From: CAZBQG01 sp964493945
Lineage (GTDB): Bacteria; Pseudomonadota; Alphaproteobacteria; Rhodospirillales; UBA2165
DNA: 6,318 bases
NCBI GenBank assembly: GCA_964493945.1
Contig: CAZBQG010000247.1
Coordinates: 1 to 6,318 of the forward strand
Reading direction: 5' to 3'
Under the pieces are notes generated by a model that did no database searches, was not told the origin of the DNA, and was given only the letters and a program-made list of their open reading frames with translations. Numbering within the stretch: position 1 is the first letter of the stretch; the number at the start of each line of letters is the position of its first letter. Position numbers and translations under genes: made by a program. Shown here one piece after another: positions 1-5,271 of this stretch.

Positions 1-87
1 ATCTTGACTCACGACCAGCCTAACAGACCGTTAATGTGTTAAACTTTTTGCAGATCGGTATCAGATGGTGGCCGGCTCCTCGACATC

Positions 88-441
88 GTGGGGCGCTCTC
101 TCAGATACGTGAAGATCATTCGGTTGAATGATTCCATTCCCAACGAATTGCTCGACGGCTCCGCCTCGTGGACGGTGGAGGAACGGCATCGTCTTTTCGC
201 AAGGGGAAGGCTGACCTTGCAACTCATTGCCTGGGTGACTGGGCAAACGGCCACACTGACCAATTTGGAAGGTATTTTGGAGGTCTTGGAAAAACCTGAG
301 ATCAAGACGAAGGTCAAAGACTCCATCAAAAAACTGACAGAACAGCTTGGTCTTGGACCGGACGGCGTGGACGAGGTGGAAAGGCGGATTGATACTCTTG
401 TCCATGAACTGTCGTTCATTGATGCCCTCGCGAACGCCTGA
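88..441 (+). CDS. Small hypothetical protein, possibly 5'-truncated
   Basis: Reads as a 117-residue soluble protein with no recognised family. The N-terminal part carries a Trp at residue 28 in an acidic/basic stretch. Residues 40-60 form a more hydrophobic segment (GRLTLQLIAWVTGQT). The rest, about 60-117, is rich in Glu, Lys and Leu and should be helical. There is no signal peptide or clear membrane span. The start is GTG at 88, with no good Shine-Dalgarno sequence before it. The frame is open back to a stop at 40-42 and the upstream residues (SDGGRLLDI) look protein-like, yet 43-87 holds no ATG, GTG or TTG. The true start may therefore be lost, or GTG 88 may be used inefficiently. Its TGA overlaps the next gene's ATG by one base (TGATG), which suggests translational coupling. 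That the frame is a real gene is fairly likely; its function is unknown. Confidence 0.55.
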   Translation: MGRSLRYVKIIRLNDSIPNELLDGSASWTVEERHRLFARGRLTLQLIAWVTGQTATLTNLEGILEVLEKPEIKTKVKDSIKKLTEQLGLGPDGVDEVERRIDTLVHELSFIDALANA

Positions 442-689
442 TGACCATTCACAAAATCGAGGGGATGGCCGATGAGGCAGCAGCTTTGTGTATGGAGCGT
501 ATGAAGGCGAAAGACAGCGCCGAGAGGGTACCAGTGCTGTTGGGCTATGCCTACAAGAAACTGGACAGCGAATTCGAACTTATCGACAAATTGAACACGA
601 ATTTTACAAATATTGTAGGAGACGTGGAAACAGCCGTAATGCTTATACGTGAGGTTCGCGATGAAATTCACTGCACATTGAGAATTTGA
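441..689 (+). CDS. Small hypothetical protein, coupled to the upstream gene
   Basis: An 82-residue protein of no recognised family. Residues 1-30 contain an Ala/Met/Cys-rich acidic segment. Residues from about 38 to 77 (KKLDSEFELIDKLN onward) have regularly spaced hydrophobics and should form a long amphipathic helix, perhaps a coiled coil. There is no signal peptide or membrane segment, so the cytoplasm is the likely location. The ATG shares its A with the stop of the gene before, and no separate ribosome binding site is visible, so translation probably depends on coupling. That arrangement, with the similar size and helical character of the neighbour, suggests the two products work together, but what they do cannot be read from the sequence. 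Base composition is visibly less GC-rich than in the sdh genes. Confidence 0.55.
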   Translation: MTIHKIEGMADEAAALCMERMKAKDSAERVPVLLGYAYKKLDSEFELIDKLNTNFTNIVGDVETAVMLIREVRDEIHCTLRI

Positions 690-690
690 G

Positions 691-747
691 ATGACCTTGT
701 CGCTTCCTGGCAAGCGCAAGGCCGCAGCAAAGACAAAGACGCCCTAA
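691..747 (+). CDS. Possible 18-residue basic peptide or remnant of a third gene
   Basis: The frame encodes MTLSLPGKRKAAAKTKTP and stops at TAA. Its ATG follows the TGA of the preceding gene after one base (TGAGATG), the same tight spacing as between the first two genes. The start context ATGACC is also the same as that gene's. The peptide is dominated by Lys, Arg and Ala. It could be a genuine tiny coupled peptide, the stub of a third operon gene cut short by a lesion near 747, or chance. Very short frames are weak evidence in themselves; only the spacing supports it. Confidence 0.2.
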   Translation: MTLSLPGKRKAAAKTKTP

Positions 748-793
748 CATCATTGCTCATAGAGACCACCATTTTCTGGCTGATAACTACCCC

Positions 794-805
794 ATTGTGC
801 ACAAT
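794..805. repeat. 12-bp perfect palindrome ATTGTGCACAAT
   Basis: ATTGTGCACAAT is self-complementary across its whole length, centred between 799 and 800. It lies in gene-free DNA about 45 bp downstream of the small coupled genes and 76 bp left of the paired T tracts of the minus-strand terminator. Symmetry of this kind suits a dimeric DNA-binding protein, but no adjoining promoter was recognised. The half TTGTGCACA also differs from a DnaA box (TTATCCACA) at only two positions. Operator function is a guess. Confidence 0.3.
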
Positions 806-880
806 TGGTGACACCCATAGATTTCCGTTGGCCAATCAAAAGCAGCGTTTCATGGGCACGCCAAGGCCGCTGCCGTGGGC

Positions 881-968
881 AAAAAAATGTCAAAAAAATG
901 AGGCGTCAGGTCGCGCAAGGCCTGGGAACCATGCGCGGTGTACCGCAAACGCGATACCCTGACGCCTC
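881..968 (-). terminator. Intrinsic terminator with two T7 tracts, minus strand
   Basis: GAGGCGTCAGG (900-910) and CCTGACGCCTC (958-968) are perfect inverted repeats of 11 bp. TCGCG (911-915) pairs with CGCGA (950-954) just inside, leaving a 3-nt bulge, and GCGG/CCGC (935-938 with 943-946) can form an apical hairpin. Read on the minus strand, the long hairpin is followed by A, then seven T (898-892), GACA, and seven more T (887-881). That is the layout of a Rho-independent terminator. Read on the plus strand the A tracts come before the hairpin, and only a short T run follows it, so the orientation is clear. The loop is longer than usual for a terminator but has internal structure. No minus-strand gene is evident upstream, so it may end a non-coding RNA. 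Confidence 0.55.
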
Positions 969-1055
969 TTTAGAGCCGGCCAGGCTCCGTGAACACCATC
1001 CCGTCCTATGCACGCGGTACATCCTGATACCGGAGACGCGCCCTTGGGAGAGAGA

Positions 1056-1186
1056 CCGCTTCCGGCCAAGAGTGTGTCCGCGCGTGGCCCCCTTGTCGCC
1101 AAGGCAACCAATCACCAAATGGACAGGCCATCCCTGATTGGCAGAGCGGACTTGCCGGAGGGCCCCCCGGGTAAGGCCGGAAGCGG
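1056..1186. repeat. 12-bp perfect inverted repeat with nested stems
   Basis: CCGCTTCCGGCC (1056-1067) is exactly complementary to GGCCGGAAGCGG (1175-1186). Inside it, GTCCGC (1076-1081) pairs with GCGGAC (1146-1151), CCAATCA (1108-1114) with TGATTGG (1135-1141), and ATGG (1119-1122) with CCAT (1128-1131). The four stems nest without crossing and form one long branched-free arm of about 130 nt. This forms the core of the proposed structured RNA. Confidence 0.6.
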
Positions 1187-1401
1187 CCGAAGCCGTTTCA
1201 TGCCTAGTTCCAGGACGCTGACCGATGCGGTCCGTGCGGGCGAAACCGATCAGTCGAGCAAGCAACCACCCCACCAATATGGCGGCGATAATCCGCCGAT
1301 AACCGTCCCCGGTCTTGTCATGCCCGGCATTGACACCGCGCTTGACCGACGGAGGGGATCAGGCCAATACAGCCCCTGGTTCAAACCCCCCGGTCACCGT
1401 C

Positions 1402-1449
1402 CCGCCACGAAATGGGATCAAAGACCCCGGTCCCGTGGCGGCCCCATTT
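1402..1449. repeat. Two interleaved inverted repeats (A-B-A'-B')
   Basis: CCGCCACG (1402-1409) pairs perfectly with CGTGGCGG (1434-1441). Immediately after the first arm, AAATGGG (1410-1416) pairs with CCCATTT (1443-1449). Because the arms interleave, the two helices form either a pseudoknot or two alternative folds. With almost no linker at 1409/1410 and one base at 1442, alternative folds are sterically more likely. On the plus strand the second helix ends in ATTTTT (1446-1451), which is weakly terminator-like. Confidence 0.45.
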
Positions 1450-1509
1450 TTCCCGCCGCCGCCGAACCTCTGGAAAGGTGCCGACATTGGCAAAAAACTT
1501 GGTGAAGAC

Positions 1510-1700
1510 GCTATTGCGTTCGGGAGTTATTCTCTGGGATGGAAAATATTAATTCAATACACAATTCATCATTTCATGAGTTTTTTCGGTACTAATTGTT
1601 CTATATTTACACAGTTTGCTAACATTTTATCCACAAAAATACTCACATCGTTTTTTAGTTTCTTTATTATTCAATGATTTATCTCTATCCAGATATTAGA
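1510..1700. other. AT-rich intergenic island
   Basis: The base composition changes abruptly here: runs of A and T such as TTTTTT (1581-1586 and 1651-1656) interrupt DNA that is strongly GC-rich on both sides. No gene is supported; the open frame crossing it gives a Phe/Ile/Ser-rich tail typical of AT-rich noncoding DNA. TATATT at 1602-1607 resembles a -10 box but lacks a convincing -35 partner. The island could hold promoters for the proposed leftward RNA and for sdh, be an easily melted region, or be an insertion. Confidence 0.6.
1627..1635 (+). promoter_or_regulatory. Perfect DnaA-box match TTATCCACA
   Basis: TTATCCACA is the strict consensus DnaA-box nonamer and sits inside the AT-rich island. 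Weaker relatives lie nearby: CTATCCAGA (1686-1694) and TGTGGACGA on the opposite strand (1708-1716), each matching 7 of 9 positions. A single perfect box could bind DnaA as a transcriptional regulator of sdh or of the proposed RNA, could belong to a replication origin, or could be chance in AT-rich DNA. Confidence 0.35.
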
Positions 1701-1716
1701 GAGGGCTGTGGACGAA

Positions 1717-1758
1717 AATTCCCGCCCGGCTGACGGAGAAGTGCCAGGCGGGTAAATT
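1717..1758. repeat. Hairpin upstream of the sdh promoter
   Basis: CCCGCC (1721-1726) pairs with GGCGGG (1747-1752), and the flanking AATT (1717-1720) can continue the stem with AATT (1755-1758) past a two-base bulge. No T run follows, so it is not an obvious terminator. It lies just upstream of the predicted sdh -35 box and may be a regulatory or boundary structure. Confidence 0.3.
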
Positions 1759-1774
1759 GAAAGCCGCCCCATAT

Positions 1775-1802
1775 TTGACTTGCCCGGTCAGTTGGGTCTA
1801 AA
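1775..1802 (+). promoter_or_regulatory. Predicted sigma70-type promoter of the sdh operon
   Basis: TTGACT (1775-1780) matches five of six -35 consensus bases. After a 16-bp spacer, TCTAAA (1797-1802) matches four of six -10 bases. Transcription would start near 1809, giving an untranslated leader of about 85 nt before sdhC. No better promoter is seen between the AT-rich island and sdhC. It is prediction only. Confidence 0.4.
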
Positions 1803-1878
1803 CAAAACTCAGAGTGGCTAGGCACCCGCATCGGGCGGCCCGCCAATCGGGAACGGGGATACAGGGGTTACGGTCCAT

Positions 1879-1884
1879 GAGGAG
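1879..1884 (+). promoter_or_regulatory. Ribosome binding site of sdhC
   Basis: GAGGAG lies nine bases before the ATG at 1894. It decides the start: an upstream in-frame TTG at 1885 would touch the binding site with no spacing, and the protein beginning MSKGNRPLSP matches the usual alphaproteobacterial SdhC N-terminus. Confidence 0.75.
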
Positions 1885-1893
1885 TTGTCGTTC

Positions 1894-2289
1894 ATGAGCA
1901 AGGGAAACCGGCCACTTTCACCTCATTTACAGATTTACCGGCCGCAGATTACTTCGGTCCTTTCCATTACCCATAGGGCGACGGGGGTGGCTCTGGCCGT
2001 GGGTGCGTTTGCATTCGCCTATTGGCTGAACGCGGCCGCCTATGGTGATGAGGCATTTGGGCGCGCCCAGGCGGCCCTCGCCCACCCCCTTGGCCGGTTA
2101 CTTCTGTTCGGCTGGACCCTGGCGCTTTTCTATCACTTGTGTAATGGCATCCGGCATTTGTTCTGGGATGCGGGCTGGGGCTTTGAAATGAGCGCACTGC
2201 GCGCTTCCGGCGTGACCATGGTACTGGCTTCGCTGGTTCTGACCTTCCTCGCCTGGTTGGCGGGCTACGGGCTTTTGGGGGGCGGCTGA
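1894..2289 (+). CDS. sdhC: Succinate dehydrogenase cytochrome b556 subunit (SdhC)
   Basis: One of the two membrane-anchor subunits of respiratory complex II. With SdhD it holds heme b and forms the quinone-reduction site. The 131-residue protein is of normal length. The N-terminal family motif RPLSPHLQIYRPQ (6-18) leads into the quinone-site segment SITHR (24-28); Ser24 and Arg28 correspond to E. coli Ser27 and Arg31. Three hydrophobic spans follow at roughly 29-49, 66-90 and 105-127. His81, in FYHLCNGIRH, is the expected heme b ligand (E. coli His84). The ATG at 1894 is chosen for its GAGGAG binding site. The TGA is followed at once by the sdhD ATG, so the two anchor subunits are likely translated together. 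Confidence 0.97.
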   Translation: MSKGNRPLSPHLQIYRPQITSVLSITHRATGVALAVGAFAFAYWLNAAAYGDEAFGRAQAALAHPLGRLLLFGWTLALFYHLCNGIRHLFWDAGWGFEMSALRASGVTMVLASLVLTFLAWLAGYGLLGGG

Positions 2290-2676
2290 ATGAACATTCA
2301 AAGGGATTACGCCCGCGTCCGGGGGCTGGGTTCGGCCAAGGACGGCACGGAACATTGGTGGGCGCAGCGCCTTACGGCTATCGCCCTGGTTCCTTTGGGC
2401 CTGTGGGCCGCCTTTGCCGCCGTTTCCCTGGCCGGCGCCAATCTGGCCGCCTTTAAAACGTGGCTTTCCTTGCCCGGGAACACGCTGCTCATGATCCTGT
2501 TCGTGGGCACCATGTTTTATCATTTGCAGCTGGGCCTGCAGGTGGTGGTGGAAGATTATGTGCATGGCGAAAAGGCCAAAACATGCACGCTTATCGCAAT
2601 TAAACTGGGCGCGCTTTTGTTCGGCGTCTCCAGCATCCTCGCCATATTCCAGGTGGTTTTCGGAGGCCAAGCCTAA
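2290..2676 (+). CDS. sdhD: Succinate dehydrogenase hydrophobic anchor subunit (SdhD)
   Basis: Second membrane anchor of complex II. Its 128 residues contain the family motif GSAKDGTEHWWAQRLTA (14-30) and three hydrophobic spans at about 28-50, 63-87 and 99-122. His78 in FYHLQLGLQ is the expected second axial ligand of heme b (E. coli His71). Asp89 and Tyr90 in EDYVH match the quinone-site pair Asp82 and Tyr83 of E. coli, with the same 11-residue spacing from the heme ligand. The ATG starts directly after the sdhC stop, and its own TAA directly abuts the sdhA ATG, so it sits in a compact operon with no spacer on either side. The G-rich end of sdhC (2277-2285) may serve as its ribosome binding site. 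Nothing looks damaged. Confidence 0.96.
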   Translation: MNIQRDYARVRGLGSAKDGTEHWWAQRLTAIALVPLGLWAAFAAVSLAGANLAAFKTWLSLPGNTLLMILFVGTMFYHLQLGLQVVVEDYVHGEKAKTCTLIAIKLGALLFGVSSILAIFQVVFGGQA

Positions 2677-4470
2677 ATGAGCTCATCATACGAGATTATC
2701 GACCATGTTCATGACGTGATCGTGGTCGGCGCCGGCGGCGCCGGTCTCAGGGCAACGCTGGGCATGACCGCGGGCGGCCTGGATACCGCCTGCATCACCA
2801 AGGTCTTCCCCACCCGCAGCCACACGGTCGCGGCCCAGGGCGGCATCGGCGCGGCGCTGGGCAATATGCGCGAAGATCATTGGAAGTGGCATGTCTATGA
2901 CACGGTCAAGGGTTCCGACTGGCTGGGCGATCAGGATGCCATCGAATATCTCTGCCGCGAGGCGGTCCCCGCCGTCTATGAGCTGGAAGAAATGGGCCTG
3001 CCATTTTCGCGCACCGAAGAAGGCAAGATTTATCAGCGGCCCTTCGGCGGCCATATGACCAATTTCGGCGAAGGGCCACCGGTGGAACGGGCCTGCGCCG
3101 CCGCCGACCGCACCGGGCACGCCATGCTGCATACGCTTTATCAGCACTGCCTGAAACATGGCGCCGAATTTTTCATCGAATTTTTTGGCATCGACCTGAT
3201 CATGGACAAAAGCGGCACCTGCCGGGGCGTCATGGCCTGGGATCTGGCGGAAGGCACCTTGCACCGCTTTCAGGCGCAAATCGTCGTTTTGGCGACGGGC
3301 GGCTATGGGCGCAGCTATTTTTCCTGCACCTCGGCCCATACCTGCACGGGCGACGGCAATGCCATGGTGGCGCGCGCCGGCCTGCCGCTGCAGGATATGG
3401 AATTCGTTCAGTTCCACCCGACCGGCGTTTACGGGGCGGGCGTGTTGATTACCGAAGGGGCCCGGGGCGAGGGCGGCTATCTGACCAATTCGGAAGGCGA
3501 AGCCTTCATGGAGCGCTATGCACCGTCAGCCAAGGATCTTGCGTCCCGCGACGTGGTCAGCCGGGCCATGACCATCGAAATACGCGAAGGGCGCGGCGTC
3601 GGTCCCGATAAGGATTACATGTATCTGCATCTGGAACATTTGGGGTCCGATGTGCTGCATCACCGCCTGCCGGGGATCACCGAAACCTCGCGCATTTTCG
3701 GCGGCGTCGATGCCACCAAGGAGCCGATCCCCGTCCTGCCCACGGTGCATTACAATATGGGCGGCATCCCGACCAATTACAAAGGCGAGGTTTTGCGCCC
3801 ATCCAGCACTGATCCCGATGCCGTCTGCCCGGGCCTGATGGCCATCGGCGAGGCGGCCTGCGTGTCGGTCCATGGGGCCAACCGCCTGGGCACCAATTCC
3901 TTGATCGATATCGTCGTCTTCGGCCGGGCCGCGGCATTGCGGGCCGCCGAGATCGCCGAGAAGGACTGGTCCCCCTCCGCCCTGCCGGCGGGTGCCGGCG
4001 AGGAAGCCGTGCAGCGGTTTGACCGGCTGCGCAATGCCACGGGGAACTTAAGGACATCCGAAATCCGTCTCAACATGCAGCGCGCCATGCAAACCAATGC
4101 TGCCGTCTTCCGCACCCAGGAGGTTTTGACGGAAGGCTGCAGGCTGACCAAGGAGGTGGCCGGCAGCCTGACCGATATCGGGCTCGAGGATCACTCCATG
4201 GTTTGGAATTCCGATCTGGTGGAGGCATTGGAGCTTGAAAACCTGATGGCGTGCTCACGCACCACCATCGTTTCGGGCGAGGCGCGCCAGGAATCCCGGG
4301 GTGCCCATGCCAGGGAAGATTTCGCCGACAGGGACGACGAAAACTGGATGAAGCATACCCTGGCCTGGCTTGACGGGGATTGGAACGTCAAGCTCGATTA
4401 CCGGCCGGTTCATACCTATACCCTGACCGACGAATGCGATTACATCGAGCCCAAGGAACGGGTTTACTAA
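2677..4470 (+). CDS. sdhA: Succinate dehydrogenase flavoprotein subunit (SdhA)
   Basis: Catalytic subunit of complex II on the cytoplasmic face of the inner membrane; it oxidises succinate to fumarate and passes electrons through FAD to SdhB. The 597-residue length is normal. The FAD dinucleotide-binding motif GAGGAG is at 18-23, and His49 in RSHTVAAQGG is the residue expected to bind FAD covalently. Substrate-site residues are present: His247 (HPTG), Thr259 and Glu260, Arg263 (RGEGG), the catalytic Arg291 (SRDVVSR), His358 (HYNMGG) and Arg403 (GANRLGTNS). The C-terminal part has the usual helical and capping sequence, ending ECDYIEPKERVY. GGAGG at 2662-2666, within the end of sdhD, gives a ribosome binding site 10 bases before the ATG. 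All key residues are intact. Confidence 0.99.
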   Translation: MSSSYEIIDHVHDVIVVGAGGAGLRATLGMTAGGLDTACITKVFPTRSHTVAAQGGIGAALGNMREDHWKWHVYDTVKGSDWLGDQDAIEYLCREAVPAVYELEEMGLPFSRTEEGKIYQRPFGGHMTNFGEGPPVERACAAADRTGHAMLHTLYQHCLKHGAEFFIEFFGIDLIMDKSGTCRGVMAWDLAEGTLHRFQAQIVVLATGGYGRSYFSCTSAHTCTGDGNAMVARAGLPLQDMEFVQFHPTGVYGAGVLITEGARGEGGYLTNSEGEAFMERYAPSAKDLASRDVVSRAMTIEIREGRGVGPDKDYMYLHLEHLGSDVLHHRLPGITETSRIFGGVDATKEPIPVLPTVHYNMGGIPTNYKGEVLRPSSTDPDAVCPGLMAIGEAACVSVHGANRLGTNSLIDIVVFGRAAALRAAEIAEKDWSPSALPAGAGEEAVQRFDRLRNATGNLRTSEIRLNMQRAMQTNAAVFRTQEVLTEGCRLTKEVAGSLTDIGLEDHSMVWNSDLVEALELENLMACSRTTIVSGEARQESRGAHAREDFADRDDENWMKHTLAWLDGDWNVKLDYRPVHTYTLTDECDYIEPKERVY

Positions 4471-4491
4471 TGCAGGACAGAGGCCTCTTTC

Positions 4492-5271
4492 ATGGTTGAA
4501 TTCACGCTGCCGGCCAATTCCAAGGTTAAAAAAGGCAAGACCTTCATGGCACCCGTTGGGGCCAAGAATATCCGCAAATTCCGCATCTACCGATATGACG
4601 AAGACAGCGGGGAGAATCCCTGCCTGGATATTTTCGAAGTGGATATGGACAACTGCGGCCCCATGATTCTGGATGCCATTGTCAAGATCAAGAACGAGAT
4701 GGACTCATCGCTCACCTTCCGCCGGTCCTGCCGCGAAGGGGTCTGCGGGTCGTGCTCCATGAATGTGGACGGCACCAACACCCTGGCATGCACCAAGCCC
4801 GTAGCCGATATCAGTGGCGACGTGAAGATTTACCCCCTGCCCCATATGCCGGTGGTCAAGGATCTGGTGGCCGATCTATCCGTGCCCTATGCCCAATATA
4901 CATCCATCAAACCCTGGATGCGGACCGAAAGCCCCCCTTCGCCCGGCCGCGAAAGGCTGCAAAACCTGGCGGAACGGGCCGAGCTGGACGGGCTTTGGGA
5001 ATGCGTCTTGTGCTTTTGCTGCCAGACCAGTTGTCCCAGCTATTGGTGGAACGGGGACCGCTATCTGGGCCCGGCCGTGCTCTTGCAGGCCTATCGCTGG
5101 ATCGCTGATTCCCGCGACGAAAGCACCGGTGAGCGCCTGGACGAGGTGGATGATCCCTTCCGCCTGTTCCGCTGCCACACGATCATGAACTGCACCAATA
5201 CCTGCCCCAAATCCCTCAATCCGGGTCAGGCCATCGGTAAAATCAAGAACCGCCTGCAGGCCCGGCGCTAG
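4492..5271 (+). CDS. sdhB: Succinate dehydrogenase iron-sulfur subunit (SdhB)
   Basis: Electron-transfer subunit linking the SdhA flavin to quinone. At 259 residues it is of normal length. The N-terminal ferredoxin-like domain has the [2Fe-2S] ligands Cys80, Cys85, Cys88 and Cys100. The C-terminal domain has Cys171, Cys174 and Cys177 plus Cys238 for [4Fe-4S], and Cys181, Cys228 and Cys234 for [3Fe-4S]. The quinone-site residues Pro182, Trp185, Trp186 and His229 match the E. coli positions. The first cluster motif reads CVLCFCCQTSC, with Phe175 and Gln178 where I expect Ala and Ser in most relatives; this is a mild variant with all ligands kept. The ATG at 4492 has AGAGG eight bases upstream. 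The 21-bp gap after sdhA is the only spacer in the operon. No clear terminator follows. Confidence 0.98.
   Translation: MVEFTLPANSKVKKGKTFMAPVGAKNIRKFRIYRYDEDSGENPCLDIFEVDMDNCGPMILDAIVKIKNEMDSSLTFRRSCREGVCGSCSMNVDGTNTLACTKPVADISGDVKIYPLPHMPVVKDLVADLSVPYAQYTSIKPWMRTESPPSPGRERLQNLAERAELDGLWECVLCFCCQTSCPSYWWNGDRYLGPAVLLQAYRWIADSRDESTGERLDEVDDPFRLFRCHTIMNCTNTCPKSLNPGQAIGKIKNRLQARR

Larger units (their letters stand above)
892..1449 (-). ncRNA. Candidate large structured non-coding RNA
   Basis: This gene-free, GC-rich stretch is packed with perfect pairings. The main ones are 900-910/958-968, 973-977/983-987, 1015-1019/1028-1032, 1056-1067/1175-1186 with three nested stems, 1220-1224/1228-1232, 1281-1285/1293-1297, 1316-1335 with one bulge, 1343-1348/1391-1396 enclosing 1353-1357/1373-1377, and 1402-1409/1434-1441. 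The leftmost hairpin makes a good terminator only on the minus strand, so a leftward transcript is proposed, starting from the AT-rich island beyond 1500. I compared it by eye with RNase P RNA, tmRNA, SRP RNA and rRNA and saw no match. The 5' end and promoter are not defined. Open frames across the stretch give odd Arg/Gly/Pro/Trp/Cys-rich proteins and are not convincing. It could instead be a repeat element with palindromic structure. Confidence 0.3.

Noticed and set aside
31..42. TTAA-N4-TTAA resembling a CtrA site
   Set aside because: CtrA sites use a seven-base spacer; the spacing here is four and there is no promoter context.
821..901. Short Lys/Ala-rich frame ending GKKMSKK before a stop at 899-901, possibly a gene tail
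   Set aside because: It has no suitable start codon and its lysines come from the two A7 tracts, which are better explained as the T tracts of the minus-strand terminator.
906..1277. 123-codon minus-strand open frame, and an overlapping 73-codon one at 890-1111
   Set aside because: Translations are rich in Arg, Gly, Trp and Cys with no domain, and they coincide with the inverted repeats, whose symmetry produces long frames on both strands.
1371..1396. tRNA T-arm-like sequence GGTTCAAACCCC
   Set aside because: The flanking bases do not form the 5-bp T stem and no acceptor, D or anticodon arm can be found on either strand.
1008..1505. 165-codon plus-strand open frame
   Set aside because: Pro/Arg/Gly-rich with no recognisable motif and no ribosome binding site; it runs through the structured region and ends without a plausible C-terminus.
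1315..1677. 120-codon plus-strand open frame across the AT-rich island
   Set aside because: The composition switches from Pro-rich to Phe/Ile/Ser-rich exactly where base composition changes, as expected of noncoding DNA.
1885..1893. TTG at 1885 as the start of sdhC
   Set aside because: It would directly touch the GAGGAG ribosome binding site, and the family N-terminus begins at the ATG at 1894.
2686..3417. 243-codon minus-strand frame opposite sdhA
   Set aside because: Shadow of a GC-rich coding gene; sdhA is certain and the opposite frame has no recognisable domain.
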